Shown one piece after another: positions 8,609-17,257 of a stretch of 64,000 nucleotides of DNA. The position numbers and the translations under genes were made by a program. Origin of the DNA: Cryobacterium tagatosivorans (GTDB lineage: Bacteria; Actinomycetota; Actinomycetes; Actinomycetales; Microbacteriaceae); the NCBI RefSeq assembly GCF_004402215.1, contig NZ_SOEZ01000036.1:1-64000 (forward strand), written 5' to 3'. Positions within the stretch are counted from its first letter, which is position 1, and each line of letters starts with the position of its first letter. A model generated the notes under the pieces. The model was not told the DNA's origin, did no database searches, and saw only the letters and a list, made by a program, of their open reading frames with translations.

Positions 8609-9553
8609 TCAGGCTCCCTTCACGGTGAAGCCGTCGACCGGGGAGAGGTATTTCTCGCCCGCGGCCAGCAGCTTCGTCATTTTTTCGATGCCTTCGGGCG
8701 TCGGCGTGATCAGCGGCGGGCGCACGAAGCCGCTTTCGATCAGCCCGCGCTGCTCGAGCACCCATTTGCCCGGCGCCGGGTTGGTCTCGACGAAGAGCAG
8801 GTCGACGAGCGGGTGCAGGCCGTAGTGGATCTCCCTGGCGCGTTCGATGTCGCCTTCGATCCACGCGTTGTACATGTCGACGTGCGCGACCGGGGCGATG
8901 TTCGATGTCGCGCTGATGTAGCCGACCCCGCCAAGAGCGAGCAGTGGCAGGCAGAGCAGCTCGATGCCGCTCCAGACCAGCAGGTCAGGCCCGCAGAGCT
9001 GCAGGACCCGGGAGAAGTGCTCGAAGTCCCTGGTGGTCTCCTTGACGCCGACGAAGTTGTCGAAATCGCGGTAGAGGCGCGCGACGGTCTCCGGGGCGAT
9101 GTCGACGGCCGTCCGGCTGGGCACGTTGTAGGCCACGATCGGCAGGTCGGGGAACTCCTCGGCGACCGTTTTGTACCAGACGTAGAGCGCCTCCTGGGTG
9201 GGGCGGGCGTAGTACGGCGTGATGATCAGGGCGGCGTCGATGCCGGCATCCTGGGCCGCGGCGGTGAGCTCGAGGGTCTCGTCGAGCTTCGCCGATCCGG
9301 TGCCCGGCATGAACGGAACCCGGTCGTCGATCGCGGCGGCGACGGTGCGGATGGCGTCGGCGCGTTCGGCGATGGTCTGCGAGCTGGGCTCGCCGGTCGA
9401 GCCGCCGATCGAGATTCCGTGCGTGCCGGATGCCAGCTGCCAGTTCACCAGGTTGACCAGGCCCGCATGGTCGACGGCTCCGTCCGCGGTGAACGGCGAC
9501 ATCAGGGGCGCGATGGATCCCTTGATCTGGGCTGGATTGCTGCGGAACTTCAT
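8609..9553 (-). CDS. Dihydrodipicolinate synthase/N-acetylneuraminate lyase family aldolase
   Basis: Class I aldolase of the DapA/NanA superfamily, 314 residues, cytoplasmic. The pyruvate-binding signature GGSTGEPSS is near residue 55, the catalytic tyrosine lies in AYNVPSRT, and the Schiff-base lysine is K171 in VGVKETT. Position inside an hpa operon that lacks an HpaI-type aldolase makes it a candidate for the retro-aldol step giving pyruvate and succinate semialdehyde, or for a related side reaction; this is inference. True lysine-pathway DapA is unlikely given the context. ATG 9553 is used; a GTG at 9577 would add eight residues but has no better ribosome site. Confidence 0.85.
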   Translation of the reverse strand: MKFRSNPAQIKGSIAPLMSPFTADGAVDHAGLVNLVNWQLASGTHGISIGGSTGEPSSQTIAERADAIRTVAAAIDDRVPFMPGTGSAKLDETLELTAAAQDAGIDAALIITPYYARPTQEALYVWYKTVAEEFPDLPIVAYNVPSRTAVDIAPETVARLYRDFDNFVGVKETTRDFEHFSRVLQLCGPDLLVWSGIELLCLPLLALGGVGYISATSNIAPVAHVDMYNAWIEGDIERAREIHYGLHPLVDLLFVETNPAPGKWVLEQRGLIESGFVRPPLITPTPEGIEKMTKLLAAGEKYLSPVDGFTVKGA

Positions 9554-9598
9554 GGTCTCTGCTCTCTGACCCGGCACCTGCGTGCTGCCGGATCGGTG

Positions 9599-10258
9599 TT
9601 ACGAGTGGTGGGCGAGGAAGGCGTCGAGGGTGGACAGCCGGTGATTGCGGGCGCAGAGCTCGATGTCGAGCGGGTCGGCCCCACCCTCGATCAGGTCGAG
9701 CAGTGCGTCGTGCTCGGCGACGGAGTCCGGCGCCCGGCCGGGCACGAAGCTGAAGGTCGAGCTGCGCAGCGCGTTCAGGCGCGTCCAGCCGCGGTGCACC
9801 AGGTCGAGGATGTGCGAATTGGGGCAGGTCTCGAACAGGAGCGTGTGGAACTCGGCGTTCAGCCGGGTGAAGCTCGCCGGTTCGAAGTGGGCGAGGTTCT
9901 CCCTCATCGCCTGGTTCACGGCCCTGGCCTTGCGCAGGGTGACGACGCTGATCGTCGGGGCGGCCAGCGCCGTGGCGTACCCCTCGACCAGGCCGAGCGT
10001 CTGCATGGTGACCTCGTACTCGGCGGCGTTGAGCATCGCCACCTGGGCGCCCACATTGCGTTCGAAGGTGATCAGGCCCTCGGCCTCGAGTTTGCGGATG
10101 GCCTCGCGCACCGGAACCGCGCTGACTCCGAGGTCGCCGGCGATCTGGCCGAGCACGAGCCGGTAGCCCGGGCTGAACCGCCCGTCGGCGATGCGCTCCC
10201 GAATCCAGCCGTAGGCGAGCTGGGACTTGCTCACGCCGTCGGCATCCGTCGGGCTCAT
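9599..10258 (-). CDS. GntR-family regulator, FadR/FCD subfamily
   Basis: Local transcription regulator of 219 residues. A winged helix-turn-helix (about 11-75, with SAVPVREAIRKLEAEGLI, the typical GntR recognition region) is followed by an FCD effector-binding domain (about 90-210) with the metal-ligand-type histidines of FHTLLFE, EHDALLD and the late NH. Proteins of this group usually repress acid or aromatic catabolic genes until an intermediate binds. The start codon overlaps the hpaG stop in an ATGA (10255-10258), so regulator and enzymes are co-translated. The ACAGAT-N8-ATCTGT site at 13163-13182 before the first gene is a candidate operator. Confidence 0.9.
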   Translation of the reverse strand: MSPTDADGVSKSQLAYGWIRERIADGRFSPGYRLVLGQIAGDLGVSAVPVREAIRKLEAEGLITFERNVGAQVAMLNAAEYEVTMQTLGLVEGYATALAAPTISVVTLRKARAVNQAMRENLAHFEPASFTRLNAEFHTLLFETCPNSHILDLVHRGWTRLNALRSSTFSFVPGRAPDSVAEHDALLDLIEGGADPLDIELCARNHRLSTLDAFLAHHS

Positions 10259-11763
10259 GCGCCGGGTTCCGCGAGGTAACGCGCCCGCCAGGCCGCGTTC
10301 ATCGGGTACAGGCCGTCGACGCCCTCGCCGGCGGCGACCATGGCGGCGATGAACGCTTCCTCGCGCTCCTGTTCGATCCCGGCGGTGACGACGTCCTCGA
10401 CCAGGTGCGGCGGGATGACGAGCAGGCCGTCCGCGTCGCCGACGATGACGTCGCCGGGCTGCACGGACGCGCCCCCGCAGGCGACGGTCACGTCCACATC
10501 CCACGGCACGTGACGGCGGCCGAGCACGGCCGGGTGCCCGCCGGCGTGGTAGGTCGGGATGTCCAGGGCGGAGACCGCCACGAGGTCGCGCACGCCGCCG
10601 TCGGTGACGAGGCCGGCGGCTCCGCGCACCTGGGCGCGCAGGGCGAGGATGTCGCCGACCGTGCCCGTGCCGTGCTCGCCGCGGGCCTCCATGACCAGCA
10701 CGTCTCCCGGGCCGAGCCCGTCGAAGGCGCGTTTCTGGGCGTTGTAGCCGCCGCCGTGGGACTCGAACAGGTCTTCCCGGTTCGGGATGTAGCGCAGGGT
10801 GCGGGCGCGTCCGACGAGGCGGGCCTCCGGCCGGGTGGACCGGAGCCCGTCGATGGACACGTTGTTCAGCCCGCGCTTGCGCAGCTGCGAGCTGAGGGTG
10901 GCCGTGCCGACGCTGTTGATCCGGGCGATGAGTTCTGGGGTGAGGGCGAACGCGGCGGGGGCATCCGCCGGGGCGGGTGCATCCGCTGGCACGAGGCCGG
11001 CGGCCTCGGCCGAGCCCCACGCCTCGGTGCGCTGCAGGTCGTCGACCCTGGGACCGGCGCCCCACGGCGCCAGCGGCACGGTTCCCCGGGCGATGGGGGT
11101 GACCAGGCGGCCCGTCGCCGGGGCGCCGGGAGCGTCGGGGGCATCCACTTCGACCTCGACCACGTCGCCGGGCGACACGACGGATGACCCGGCGGGGGTT
11201 CCGGTGAGGATGACGTCCCCGGGCTCGAGCGTGATCAGCTGGGACAGGTCGGCCACGAGCCGGCCGAACGGGAAGAGCAGATCGGCGGTCGTGTCATCCT
11301 GCACGAGCTCGCCGTTGACCCAGGTGCGCAGGCGCAGGCCGGCGGGGTCGAGGCCCTCGACGGGAAGGAAGACCGGGCCGAGCGGGGTGAAGCCGTCGCC
11401 GCCCTTGGAGCGCAGGTTCGAGCCCTTGTCGGCGTGGCGCAGGTCATAGACGCCGAGGTCGTTGGCCGCGGTGACGTGCGAGACGGCCGACCAGCCCTCC
11501 TCGGGCGAGACGCGGCGGGTGACGCGCCCGATGACGAGCGCGATTTCTCCCTCGAACGCGAGCAGCTCGCATCCGGCCGGGCGTTCGACCGGCGCCCCGC
11601 TCACCGCGAGGGAGCTGGCGGGCTTGAGGAAGTAGCCGGGCTGATCGGGCGTGCGGCCGCGCTGGGCGGCGCGGCTGGGGTAATTGAGATGCACGGCAAT
11701 GATCTTGCCCGGCGCACCCCCGGTGCCGCTTTCGCCGGCACCGGGGACGAGTGGAATCAACAT
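10255..11763 (-). CDS. hpaG: FAH-family hydrolase/isomerase fused to RraA-like aldolase domain (HpaG-like)
   Basis: Two-domain protein of 502 residues. Residues 20-230 form a fumarylacetoacetate-hydrolase domain with E71-G-E73 and D102 (ANDLGVYD) as metal ligands, matching the HpaG decarboxylase/isomerase of homoprotocatechuate catabolism. After an Ala/Pro-rich linker (255-272), residues 275-490 form an RraA-like domain with D388-G-G-V-R392-D393, the Mg-binding and catalytic segment of 4-hydroxy-4-methyl-2-oxoglutarate aldolases. Classical E. coli HpaG instead has two FAH domains. The fusion suggests isomerisation or decarboxylation coupled to pyruvate aldolase or oxaloacetate-decarboxylase-type chemistry. 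Start ATG 11763 lies 9 bp after the transporter stop. The domain calls are firm; the exact reaction of the second domain is unproven. Confidence 0.88.
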   Translation of the reverse strand: MLIPLVPGAGESGTGGAPGKIIAVHLNYPSRAAQRGRTPDQPGYFLKPASSLAVSGAPVERPAGCELLAFEGEIALVIGRVTRRVSPEEGWSAVSHVTAANDLGVYDLRHADKGSNLRSKGGDGFTPLGPVFLPVEGLDPAGLRLRTWVNGELVQDDTTADLLFPFGRLVADLSQLITLEPGDVILTGTPAGSSVVSPGDVVEVEVDAPDAPGAPATGRLVTPIARGTVPLAPWGAGPRVDDLQRTEAWGSAEAAGLVPADAPAPADAPAAFALTPELIARINSVGTATLSSQLRKRGLNNVSIDGLRSTRPEARLVGRARTLRYIPNREDLFESHGGGYNAQKRAFDGLGPGDVLVMEARGEHGTGTVGDILALRAQVRGAAGLVTDGGVRDLVAVSALDIPTYHAGGHPAVLGRRHVPWDVDVTVACGGASVQPGDVIVGDADGLLVIPPHLVEDVVTAGIEQEREEAFIAAMVAAGEGVDGLYPMNAAWRARYLAEPGA

Positions 11764-11772
11764 GACGGAACC

Positions 11773-13119
11773 TTAGTCGTGGTGGCTGACGCCGAGCGGG
11801 ATGCCCCTGGTCTCCTTGACCATGGACACGGCGCCGAAGGAAATCGCGGCGAGCACCATGATGTAGATCCCGATCGACGGCGACCAGCCGGTCTCGTCGA
11901 GCAGCAGCTGGGCGATCAGCGGGGCGAAGGCGCCGCCGAGGATCGCGCCGAGGGCGTAGCCGATCGAGACGCCCGAGTAGCGCACGTTGGCCGGGAACAT
12001 CTCGGCGTAGAGCGCGGCCTGCGGCCCGTAGGAGAGGCCGAGGCCGATCGCGAGCACGAGCAGCGCGACGGCGAACCAGATGACGTTCTTCGTGTCGATG
12101 AGCAGGAACATCGGGATCGCCCAGAGGAAGATCCAGACGTAGCCGATCTGGAAGGTGCGGATGCGCCCGATCTTGTCGGAGAGGATCCCGCCGAACATCG
12201 TCGCGGCCAGCCAGAAGACGGCGGCAACGGTGCTGGCGACGAGCACGGGGGAGCGTTCCATGCCGAGGCCGCCGAGTTCGGCCGGCTTCGTGGCGTAGGA
12301 GGCGAAGAAGGCGATCAGGAGGTAGCCGGCCGCGTTGTTGGCGATGAAGATCAGCGCGGTGAGGATGACCTGGCGGGCGTTGTTCTTGAACAGGTCGCGC
12401 AGCGGCGCGGCGGATTCCTTCTTGCGCTCCTGGATCTCCAGGAAGACCGGGCTCTCGGTGACCGCCTGGCGGATGACGTAGCCGATGATGATCAGGAGCA
12501 CGGAGACGAGGAACGGGATGCGCCAGCCCCAGGCGAGGAGCGCTTCCTCGCTCATCGAGGAGGTGACGATGAGCATCACGCCGGTGGCCAGGATCAGGCC
12601 GGACGGAACGCCGATCTGCGGGTAGGCGCCGAAGAAGCCGCGGCGGTTCGCCGGGGCGTGCTCGACGGACATGAGCGCTGCTCCGCCCCATTCGCCGCCG
12701 GCGGAGAAGCCCTGCAGGATGCGCAGCAGGATCAGCAGCAGCGGCGCGGCGACGCCGATCTGCGAGTAGGTCGGGAGCACGCCGATCAGTGCGGTGGCCG
12801 CGCCCATCATGACGAGGGTGAGCACCAGCATGGCCTTGCGGCCGAGACGGTCGCCCAGGTGGCCGGCGACGATGGCGCCGAGCGGGCGGAAGAGGAAGCT
12901 GATGCCGATGGAGGCCCAGGCGACGAGCTGCGCGAGGGCCGGGTTGTCGCTGCCCAGCGGGGCGAAGTAGAGCCCGGCGAGCACGAGGCCGGCGGCCTGC
13001 GCGTAGATGAAGAAGTCGTACCACTCGATGGTGGTGCCCACCATGGTGCCGGCGAGGACGCGGCGTTCCTCGAGTCGTTTAGCGCGACCGCTGTCTACGT
13101 GGTCGGTCGTCAATGCCAT
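11773..13119 (-). CDS. MFS transporter, metabolite:H+ symporter (MHS) type
   Basis: Inner-membrane transporter of 448 residues with about 12 transmembrane helices. MHS-family marks are the N-terminal TTIEWYDFFIYA, the loop GHLGDRLGRK and the GFSAGGEWGGAA stretch. As first gene of the hpa operon it probably imports the aromatic acid (hydroxyphenylacetate or homoprotocatechuate) or a related dicarboxylate; substrate is inferred from context only. AGGGAG precedes ATG 13119. Its promoter region is shared with the divergent semialdehyde dehydrogenase. Confidence 0.9.
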   Translation of the reverse strand: MALTTDHVDSGRAKRLEERRVLAGTMVGTTIEWYDFFIYAQAAGLVLAGLYFAPLGSDNPALAQLVAWASIGISFLFRPLGAIVAGHLGDRLGRKAMLVLTLVMMGAATALIGVLPTYSQIGVAAPLLLILLRILQGFSAGGEWGGAALMSVEHAPANRRGFFGAYPQIGVPSGLILATGVMLIVTSSMSEEALLAWGWRIPFLVSVLLIIIGYVIRQAVTESPVFLEIQERKKESAAPLRDLFKNNARQVILTALIFIANNAAGYLLIAFFASYATKPAELGGLGMERSPVLVASTVAAVFWLAATMFGGILSDKIGRIRTFQIGYVWIFLWAIPMFLLIDTKNVIWFAVALLVLAIGLGLSYGPQAALYAEMFPANVRYSGVSIGYALGAILGGAFAPLIAQLLLDETGWSPSIGIYIMVLAAISFGAVSMVKETRGIPLGVSHHD

Positions 13120-13162
13120 GGAATACTCCCTTGTATCTCCGGTGCGGTCCGGTCAACGTATC

Positions 13163-13182
13163 ACAGATCGTATATTATCTGT
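13163..13182. promoter_or_regulatory. Candidate operator for the hpa operon (GntR-type site)
   Basis: Inverted repeat ACAGAT (13163-13168), 8-bp AT-rich spacer, ATCTGT (13177-13182), 44 bp before the transporter start. It is the only AT-rich dyad in the divergent region, which fits binding by the operon's own GntR/FCD regulator. The palindrome is seen; its assignment is inference. Confidence 0.5.
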
Positions 13183-13216
13183 AGCTTCGCGATCGGGCCG
13201 CCCGCCGCCGAGGTCC

Positions 13217-13294
13217 CGCGCCGAGAATCGCCGTAGATGCCGAGAATCCCCGGTGCAACGGCGACTCTCAGCAGGAACAGGGACTCTCGGCGCG
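13217..13294. repeat. Palindrome E, four-part repeat in the hpa/gabD divergent region
   Basis: Imperfect 78-bp palindrome whose ends CGCGCCGAGA and TCTCGGCGCG pair perfectly. Each arm holds two tandem words of the form GCCGAGARTC about 19 bp apart, so four related words stand as two direct and two inverted copies. The remainder of the 324-bp gene-free stretch (13120-13443) holds the operator-like site at 13163, an unremarkable GC-rich part, and the GAGGAGG ribosome site of the dehydrogenase. Confidence 0.75.
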
Positions 13295-13443
13295 TGCCCG
13301 GGGTGCGGATTTGGCTGGATCCTGACCAAACCCGCAGCGGAATCCGTCGTACTTGCCGGCCCGGACGACGGATTCCCGCTGCTGGCCCGTGCCGGATTCG
13401 TTCCGACCGGCTAGATTTGAAGCAGACTTTCCGAGGAGGCATT

Positions 13444-14919
13444 GTGTTGCACATTTCAGAATCCGAACTGCTCGCGCAGGTACCCAACGAGCTGTACATC
13501 AACGGCCGGTGGGTGCCGGCCGCTGATGGCGGCACGCTTCAGGTATTCGACCCCGCGACGGGCAAGGTGATCAAGACGATCGCCGACGCCAGGGTCGAAG
13601 ACGGCGCTGCCGCACTCGACGCCGCCGTCGATGCGCAGGACCGCTGGGCCGCCACCCCGCCGCGGGTGCGCGGCGAGATCCTCCGGCGCGCCTTCGACCT
13701 GCTGCAGGAGCGCAAGCACGAGTTCGCCATGCTGATGACGCTCGAGATGGGCAAGCCGCTCGCCGAGGCCTACGGCGAGGTCGCCTACGGCGGCGAGTTC
13801 CTGCGCTGGTTCAGCGAGGAGGCCGTGCGGATCAGCGGCCGGTACGGCACCAACCCCGAGGGCACCGGCCGGATGATCGTCTCCCAGCACCCGGTGGGCC
13901 CGAGCTTCCTGATCACGCCGTGGAACTTCCCGCTGGCCATGGCGACGCGCAAGATCGCCCCGGCGCTCGCCGCCGGCTGCACGGTCGTCATCAAGCCGGC
14001 CGAGCTGACCCCGCTGACCACGCTCTACCTGGTCAAGTTGTTCGAAGAGGTCGGCCTCCCCGCCGGCGTCGTCAACGTGATCACGACCTCGACCTCCTCC
14101 GCCGTCGCGGGGCCGATCATCGCCGACCCGCGCCTGCGCAAGCTCTCGTTCACCGGCTCGACCGCGGTCGGACAGAAGCTCATCCAGCAGTCCGCCCAGG
14201 GCGTGCTGCGCACCTCGATGGAGCTCGGCGGCAACGCCCCGTTCATCGTGTTCGAGGACGCCGACCTCGACCGGGCCGTGGACGGCGCGATCGCCGCGAA
14301 GTTCCGCAACATCGGCCAGGCCTGCACGGCCGCGAACCGGTTCGTGGTGCACGCCTCCATCGCCGAGGAGTTCGCGCGCCGCGTCACCGAGCGCGTGAAC
14401 GACTTCACCGTCGGGCGCGGCACCGAAGACGGCGTCACCATCGGCCCGCTGATCAACGACGACGCCGTCCAGAAGGCGCACACGCTGGTGCAGGACGCCG
14501 TGCGGCGCGGCGCATCCGTGCTGACCGGCGGATCGGCGATCGAGGGCGTGGGCACGTTCTACCAGCCGACGGTGATCAGCGGCGTGAAGGCCGGCAGCGA
14601 CATCCTGCGCGAAGAGATCTTCGGGCCGGTGCTGTCGATCATCCCGTTTGAGGACGAGGACGACGCGGTGCGCATCGCCAACGACACCGAGTTCGGGCTG
14701 ATCAGCTACGTGTTCACGAAGGACCTGGCTCGCGGGCAGCGGATGATCGAACGCCTGCAGACCGGCATGATGGGGCTCAACCTCGGCGTCATTTCCAACG
14801 CGGCCGCGCCGTTCGGCGGGGTCAAGCAGTCGGGCCTCGGCCGCGAGGGCGGCTTCGAGGGCATCCACGAGTACCTCTCGACGAAGTACACGCTCACGCC
14901 GGACCCCTTCTCCGTCTAA
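13444..14919 (+). CDS. gabD: NAD(P)-dependent succinate-semialdehyde dehydrogenase
   Basis: Aldehyde dehydrogenase of 491 residues oxidising succinate semialdehyde to succinate. NAD-binding FTGSTAVGQ, general base E260 in SMELGGNAP and catalytic C294 in IGQACTAAN are present; the GQACTAANR variant is characteristic of the GabD/SSADH group. GTG 13444 is chosen because GAGGAGG (13433-13439) sits five bases upstream; the frame is open further back without a ribosome site. Homoprotocatechuate catabolism ends in pyruvate and succinate semialdehyde, so transcription divergent from the hpa operon makes this the likely final step. Use in GABA catabolism is also possible. Confidence 0.9.
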   Translation: MLHISESELLAQVPNELYINGRWVPAADGGTLQVFDPATGKVIKTIADARVEDGAAALDAAVDAQDRWAATPPRVRGEILRRAFDLLQERKHEFAMLMTLEMGKPLAEAYGEVAYGGEFLRWFSEEAVRISGRYGTNPEGTGRMIVSQHPVGPSFLITPWNFPLAMATRKIAPALAAGCTVVIKPAELTPLTTLYLVKLFEEVGLPAGVVNVITTSTSSAVAGPIIADPRLRKLSFTGSTAVGQKLIQQSAQGVLRTSMELGGNAPFIVFEDADLDRAVDGAIAAKFRNIGQACTAANRFVVHASIAEEFARRVTERVNDFTVGRGTEDGVTIGPLINDDAVQKAHTLVQDAVRRGASVLTGGSAIEGVGTFYQPTVISGVKAGSDILREEIFGPVLSIIPFEDEDDAVRIANDTEFGLISYVFTKDLARGQRMIERLQTGMMGLNLGVISNAAAPFGGVKQSGLGREGGFEGIHEYLSTKYTLTPDPFSV

Positions 14920-14984
14920 CCCGTTCTCCGTCCGGCTCGCTGGGCACGGGGGTCGCCGGTTCCGGCCGCACGCCCCTGCTCCCC

Positions 14985-15082
14985 GTGCATAACTCCTCCA
15001 GTCTGTTGCGCTCTCCCGTCGCTGCCGCGTGTTTCCGTGGCAGCGCATCCGGGGCCCGGGCAAATTGGAGGAGTTGTGCGCA
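14985..15082. repeat. Family B element, copy 1 (98 bp)
   Basis: Element with conserved ends and a variable middle. Left end GTGCATAACTCCTCCA and right end TTGGAGGAGTTGTGCGCAC are inverted copies. The interior has a second hairpin, CGCTGCCGCG pairing with CGTGGCAGCG with one mismatch. It lies between the co-directional gabD and TrmH-type genes, 66 bp after the gabD stop. Confidence 0.85.
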
Positions 15083-15156
15083 CGGGCGCCGTTTCGGGTG
15101 TGGCGACCTGAGCCGGCGCCGGGCACGCGCCGGGCACGCGCCGGGGGCGGCGCGCC

Positions 15157-15162
15157 TAGACT
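15157..15162 (+). promoter_or_regulatory. -10 box TAGACT, leaderless start of the TrmH-type gene
   Basis: TAGACT ends 6 bp before ATG 15169, so transcription should begin at the start codon. No ribosome-binding site precedes the ATG, consistent with a leaderless mRNA. Confidence 0.55.
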
Positions 15163-15168
15163 TTGCGG

Positions 15169-15975
15169 ATGCCCGTCATCGAGATCACCGAGCTGAGCGA
15201 CCCGCGGCTGGCCGACTACGCCCACCTGACCGATGTCGCGCTGAAGAAGGCTCGCGGCTCCGAGCACGGGCTGTACCTCGCCGAGTCGCTGCTCGTCTTC
15301 GAGCGGGCGCTGCGGGCCGGGCACCAGCCGCGCTCGGTGCTGGCCCTCGGCGGGTCGGCCGGGGAGGCCCTGGCCGCCCTCGGCGATCGGGCGGAGGACG
15401 TGCCGGTTTTCGTCGGCCCGGGAGAGCTCCTCGAGGAGCTGACCGGGTACATCCTGCACCGCGGGCTGATCGCCTCGATGCACCGACCGGCCCTGCCCGA
15501 TCCGGACGAACTGCTCGCCGGCGCCCGCCGCATCGTCATCCTCGAGAACGTCGCCGACCCCACCAACGTCGGCGCGATCTTCCGCTCGGCCGGCGCGATC
15601 GGCGCCGACGCGATCCTTGTCACTCCGCGCTGCTCCGACCCGTTCTACCGGCGCGCGATCCGGGTCTCGATGGGCACGGTGCTCCAGGTGCCCTGGACCC
15701 GCGTGGGCGACTGGCCGGCCACCCGCGAGCTGCTGACCCGGCACGGCTTCCACGTTGCCGCCCTGGCGCTGACTCCGGATGCCGTAAGCCTGCGCGACTT
15801 CGACGGCCGCGCGCACGACCGGCTCGCCCTCGTGCTCGGCGCGGAGGGGCACGGGCTCACCGTCGAGGCGCTCGCGGCGGCCGACACCGTGGTGCAGATC
15901 CCGATGAAGCACGGCATCGACTCGCTCAACGTGGCCGCGGCCAGCGCCGTCGCCATGTGGGCCCTCTCCACCTGA
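15169..15975 (+). CDS. TrmH/SpoU-family RNA 2'-O-methyltransferase
   Basis: SPOUT-class methyltransferase (268 residues) that transfers methyl from S-adenosylmethionine to a ribose 2'-OH in tRNA or rRNA. An N-terminal substrate-binding part (1-105) is followed by the knotted SpoU domain with all three motifs: motif 1 ENVADPTNVGAIFRSA near residue 125, motif 2 LVLGAEGHGL near 223, and motif 3 IPMKHGIDSLNVAAA near 245. The target nucleotide cannot be read from sequence. ATG 15169 is chosen over TTG 15163 because of the leaderless TAGACT box. A family A hairpin follows the stop. Confidence 0.9.
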   Translation: MPVIEITELSDPRLADYAHLTDVALKKARGSEHGLYLAESLLVFERALRAGHQPRSVLALGGSAGEALAALGDRAEDVPVFVGPGELLEELTGYILHRGLIASMHRPALPDPDELLAGARRIVILENVADPTNVGAIFRSAGAIGADAILVTPRCSDPFYRRAIRVSMGTVLQVPWTRVGDWPATRELLTRHGFHVAALALTPDAVSLRDFDGRAHDRLALVLGAEGHGLTVEALAAADTVVQIPMKHGIDSLNVAAASAVAMWALST

Positions 15976-15982
15976 GCCCGGA

Positions 15983-16053
15983 ACCCCCGCGAAACCGCAG
16001 TTGTGCGCGCTAAAACGCCCGTTTAGCGCGCACAACTGCGGTTTCGCGGGGGT
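15983..16053. repeat. Family A intergenic palindrome, copy 2 (perfect arms)
   Basis: Best-preserved copy: two perfect 32-bp arms (15983-16014 and 16022-16053) around a 7-base loop. Each arm reads CCGCGAAACCGC, then AGTTGTGCGCGC, then TAAA. It starts 8 bp after the TrmH-type stop and ends 4 bp before the -10 box of the thiolase gene, so it separates two co-directional units. Confidence 0.92.
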
Positions 16054-16057
16054 GTCC

Positions 16058-16063
16058 TAGGCT
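16058..16063 (+). promoter_or_regulatory. -10 box TAGGCT before the thiolase gene
   Basis: TAGGCT ends 6 bp before ATG 16070. The intervening GGGGGG could also serve as a very short ribosome site, but the spacing matches the leaderless pattern found at eight other genes in the window. Confidence 0.55.
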
Positions 16064-16069
16064 GGGGGG

Positions 16070-17254
16070 ATGAGCAACGAAGCCGTGATCGTGGATGTCG
16101 TGCGCACCCCGTCCGGGCGCGGCAAGCCCGGCGGCGCCCTCTCCGGCGTGCATCCGGCCGACCTGCTGGCCGGCGTGCTCGGCGAACTGGTCAGCCGCAA
16201 CGGCCTCGACCCGGCCCTCGTCGACGACGTGATCGGCGGATGCGTCAGCCAGGCCGGCCAGCAGGGCTTCAACATCACCCGCACAGCGCTGCTCGGCGCG
16301 GGCTTCCCCGACTCCGTGCCGGCCGTCACGATCGACCGGCAGTGCGGCTCCAGCCAGCAGGCGGCCACCTTCGCCGCCCAGGGCGTCATCGCCGGCAGCT
16401 ACGACATCGTCATCGCCTGCGGCGTGGAGTCGATGAGCCGGGTGCCGCTCGGCTCCTCGCTCGGCGGACAGGACCCGTCCGGCGAGCTCCTGCGCGAGCG
16501 CTACCCGAAGGGCCTCGTCGGCCAGGGCGTCTCGGCCGAACTCATCAACGAGAGGTGGGACCTCGGCCGGGACGCGCTCGACGCCTTCGCCGCCCGCTCG
16601 CACCGGCTCGCCGCGGAGGCCGCCGGGCGCGGCGACTTCGCGCGCGAGATCGTGCCCGTGACCACCCCCGACGGCCGCGTTGTCGGCCGGGACGAAACCG
16701 TCCGGCCCGGCACCACCGTCGACTCGCTGGCCGGCCTCGGACCGGCGTTCCGCACCGACGCCCTCGCCGCCCGCTTCCCCGACCTCGACTGGCACACCAC
16801 CGCCGGCAACTCCTCGCCGCTGACCGACGGCGCCTCCGCCGCGCTGATCATGAGCGCCGCCCGCGCCGAGCAGCTCGGCCTCACCCCCCGCGCCCGCTTC
16901 CACAGCTTCGCGGTCACCGGCAGCGACCCCATGCTGATGCTCACCGGCGTGATCCCGGTGACCCGGCGCATCCTCGACCGCGCCGGCCTCGGCATCGACG
17001 ACCTCGACGCCTACGAGGTCAACGAGGCCTTCGCCTCCGTTCCCCTGGCCTGGCTGGAGGAACTGCACGCCGACCCCGAGCGGCTCAACCCGCGCGGCGG
17101 CGCCATCGCCCTCGGCCACGCGCTCGGCTCCTCCGGCACGCGCCTGCTCGGCACCCTCCTGAACCACCTCGAAGCCACCGGCGGCCGCTTCGGCCTCCAG
17201 ACCATGTGCGAAGGCGGCGGCATGGCCAACGCCACCATAATCGAAAGGCTCTAA
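16070..17254 (+). CDS. Acetyl-CoA acyltransferase (thiolase)
   Basis: Thiolase of 394 residues catalysing CoA-dependent cleavage of 3-ketoacyl-CoA or the reverse condensation. The nucleophile is C92 (DRQCGSS), the His/Cys pair is H350 (IALGHALGSSG) and C380 (TMCEGGG), and VNEAFA near residue 323 completes the set. It is followed after 3 bp by an SDR dehydrogenase resembling 3-hydroxyacyl-CoA dehydrogenase type II, so the pair could perform the last two steps of a beta-oxidation-like pathway. Chain length and direction are unknown. The family A hairpin and a leaderless promoter lie immediately upstream. Confidence 0.93.
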   Translation: MSNEAVIVDVVRTPSGRGKPGGALSGVHPADLLAGVLGELVSRNGLDPALVDDVIGGCVSQAGQQGFNITRTALLGAGFPDSVPAVTIDRQCGSSQQAATFAAQGVIAGSYDIVIACGVESMSRVPLGSSLGGQDPSGELLRERYPKGLVGQGVSAELINERWDLGRDALDAFAARSHRLAAEAAGRGDFAREIVPVTTPDGRVVGRDETVRPGTTVDSLAGLGPAFRTDALAARFPDLDWHTTAGNSSPLTDGASAALIMSAARAEQLGLTPRARFHSFAVTGSDPMLMLTGVIPVTRRILDRAGLGIDDLDAYEVNEAFASVPLAWLEELHADPERLNPRGGAIALGHALGSSGTRLLGTLLNHLEATGGRFGLQTMCEGGGMANATIIERL

Positions 17255-17257
17255 CCC

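Noticed and set aside
6916..8864. Other long open frames overlapping the hpa genes on both strands
   Set aside because: They overlap genes with complete catalytic motifs and have low-complexity Arg/Ala/Gly-rich translations typical of shadows.
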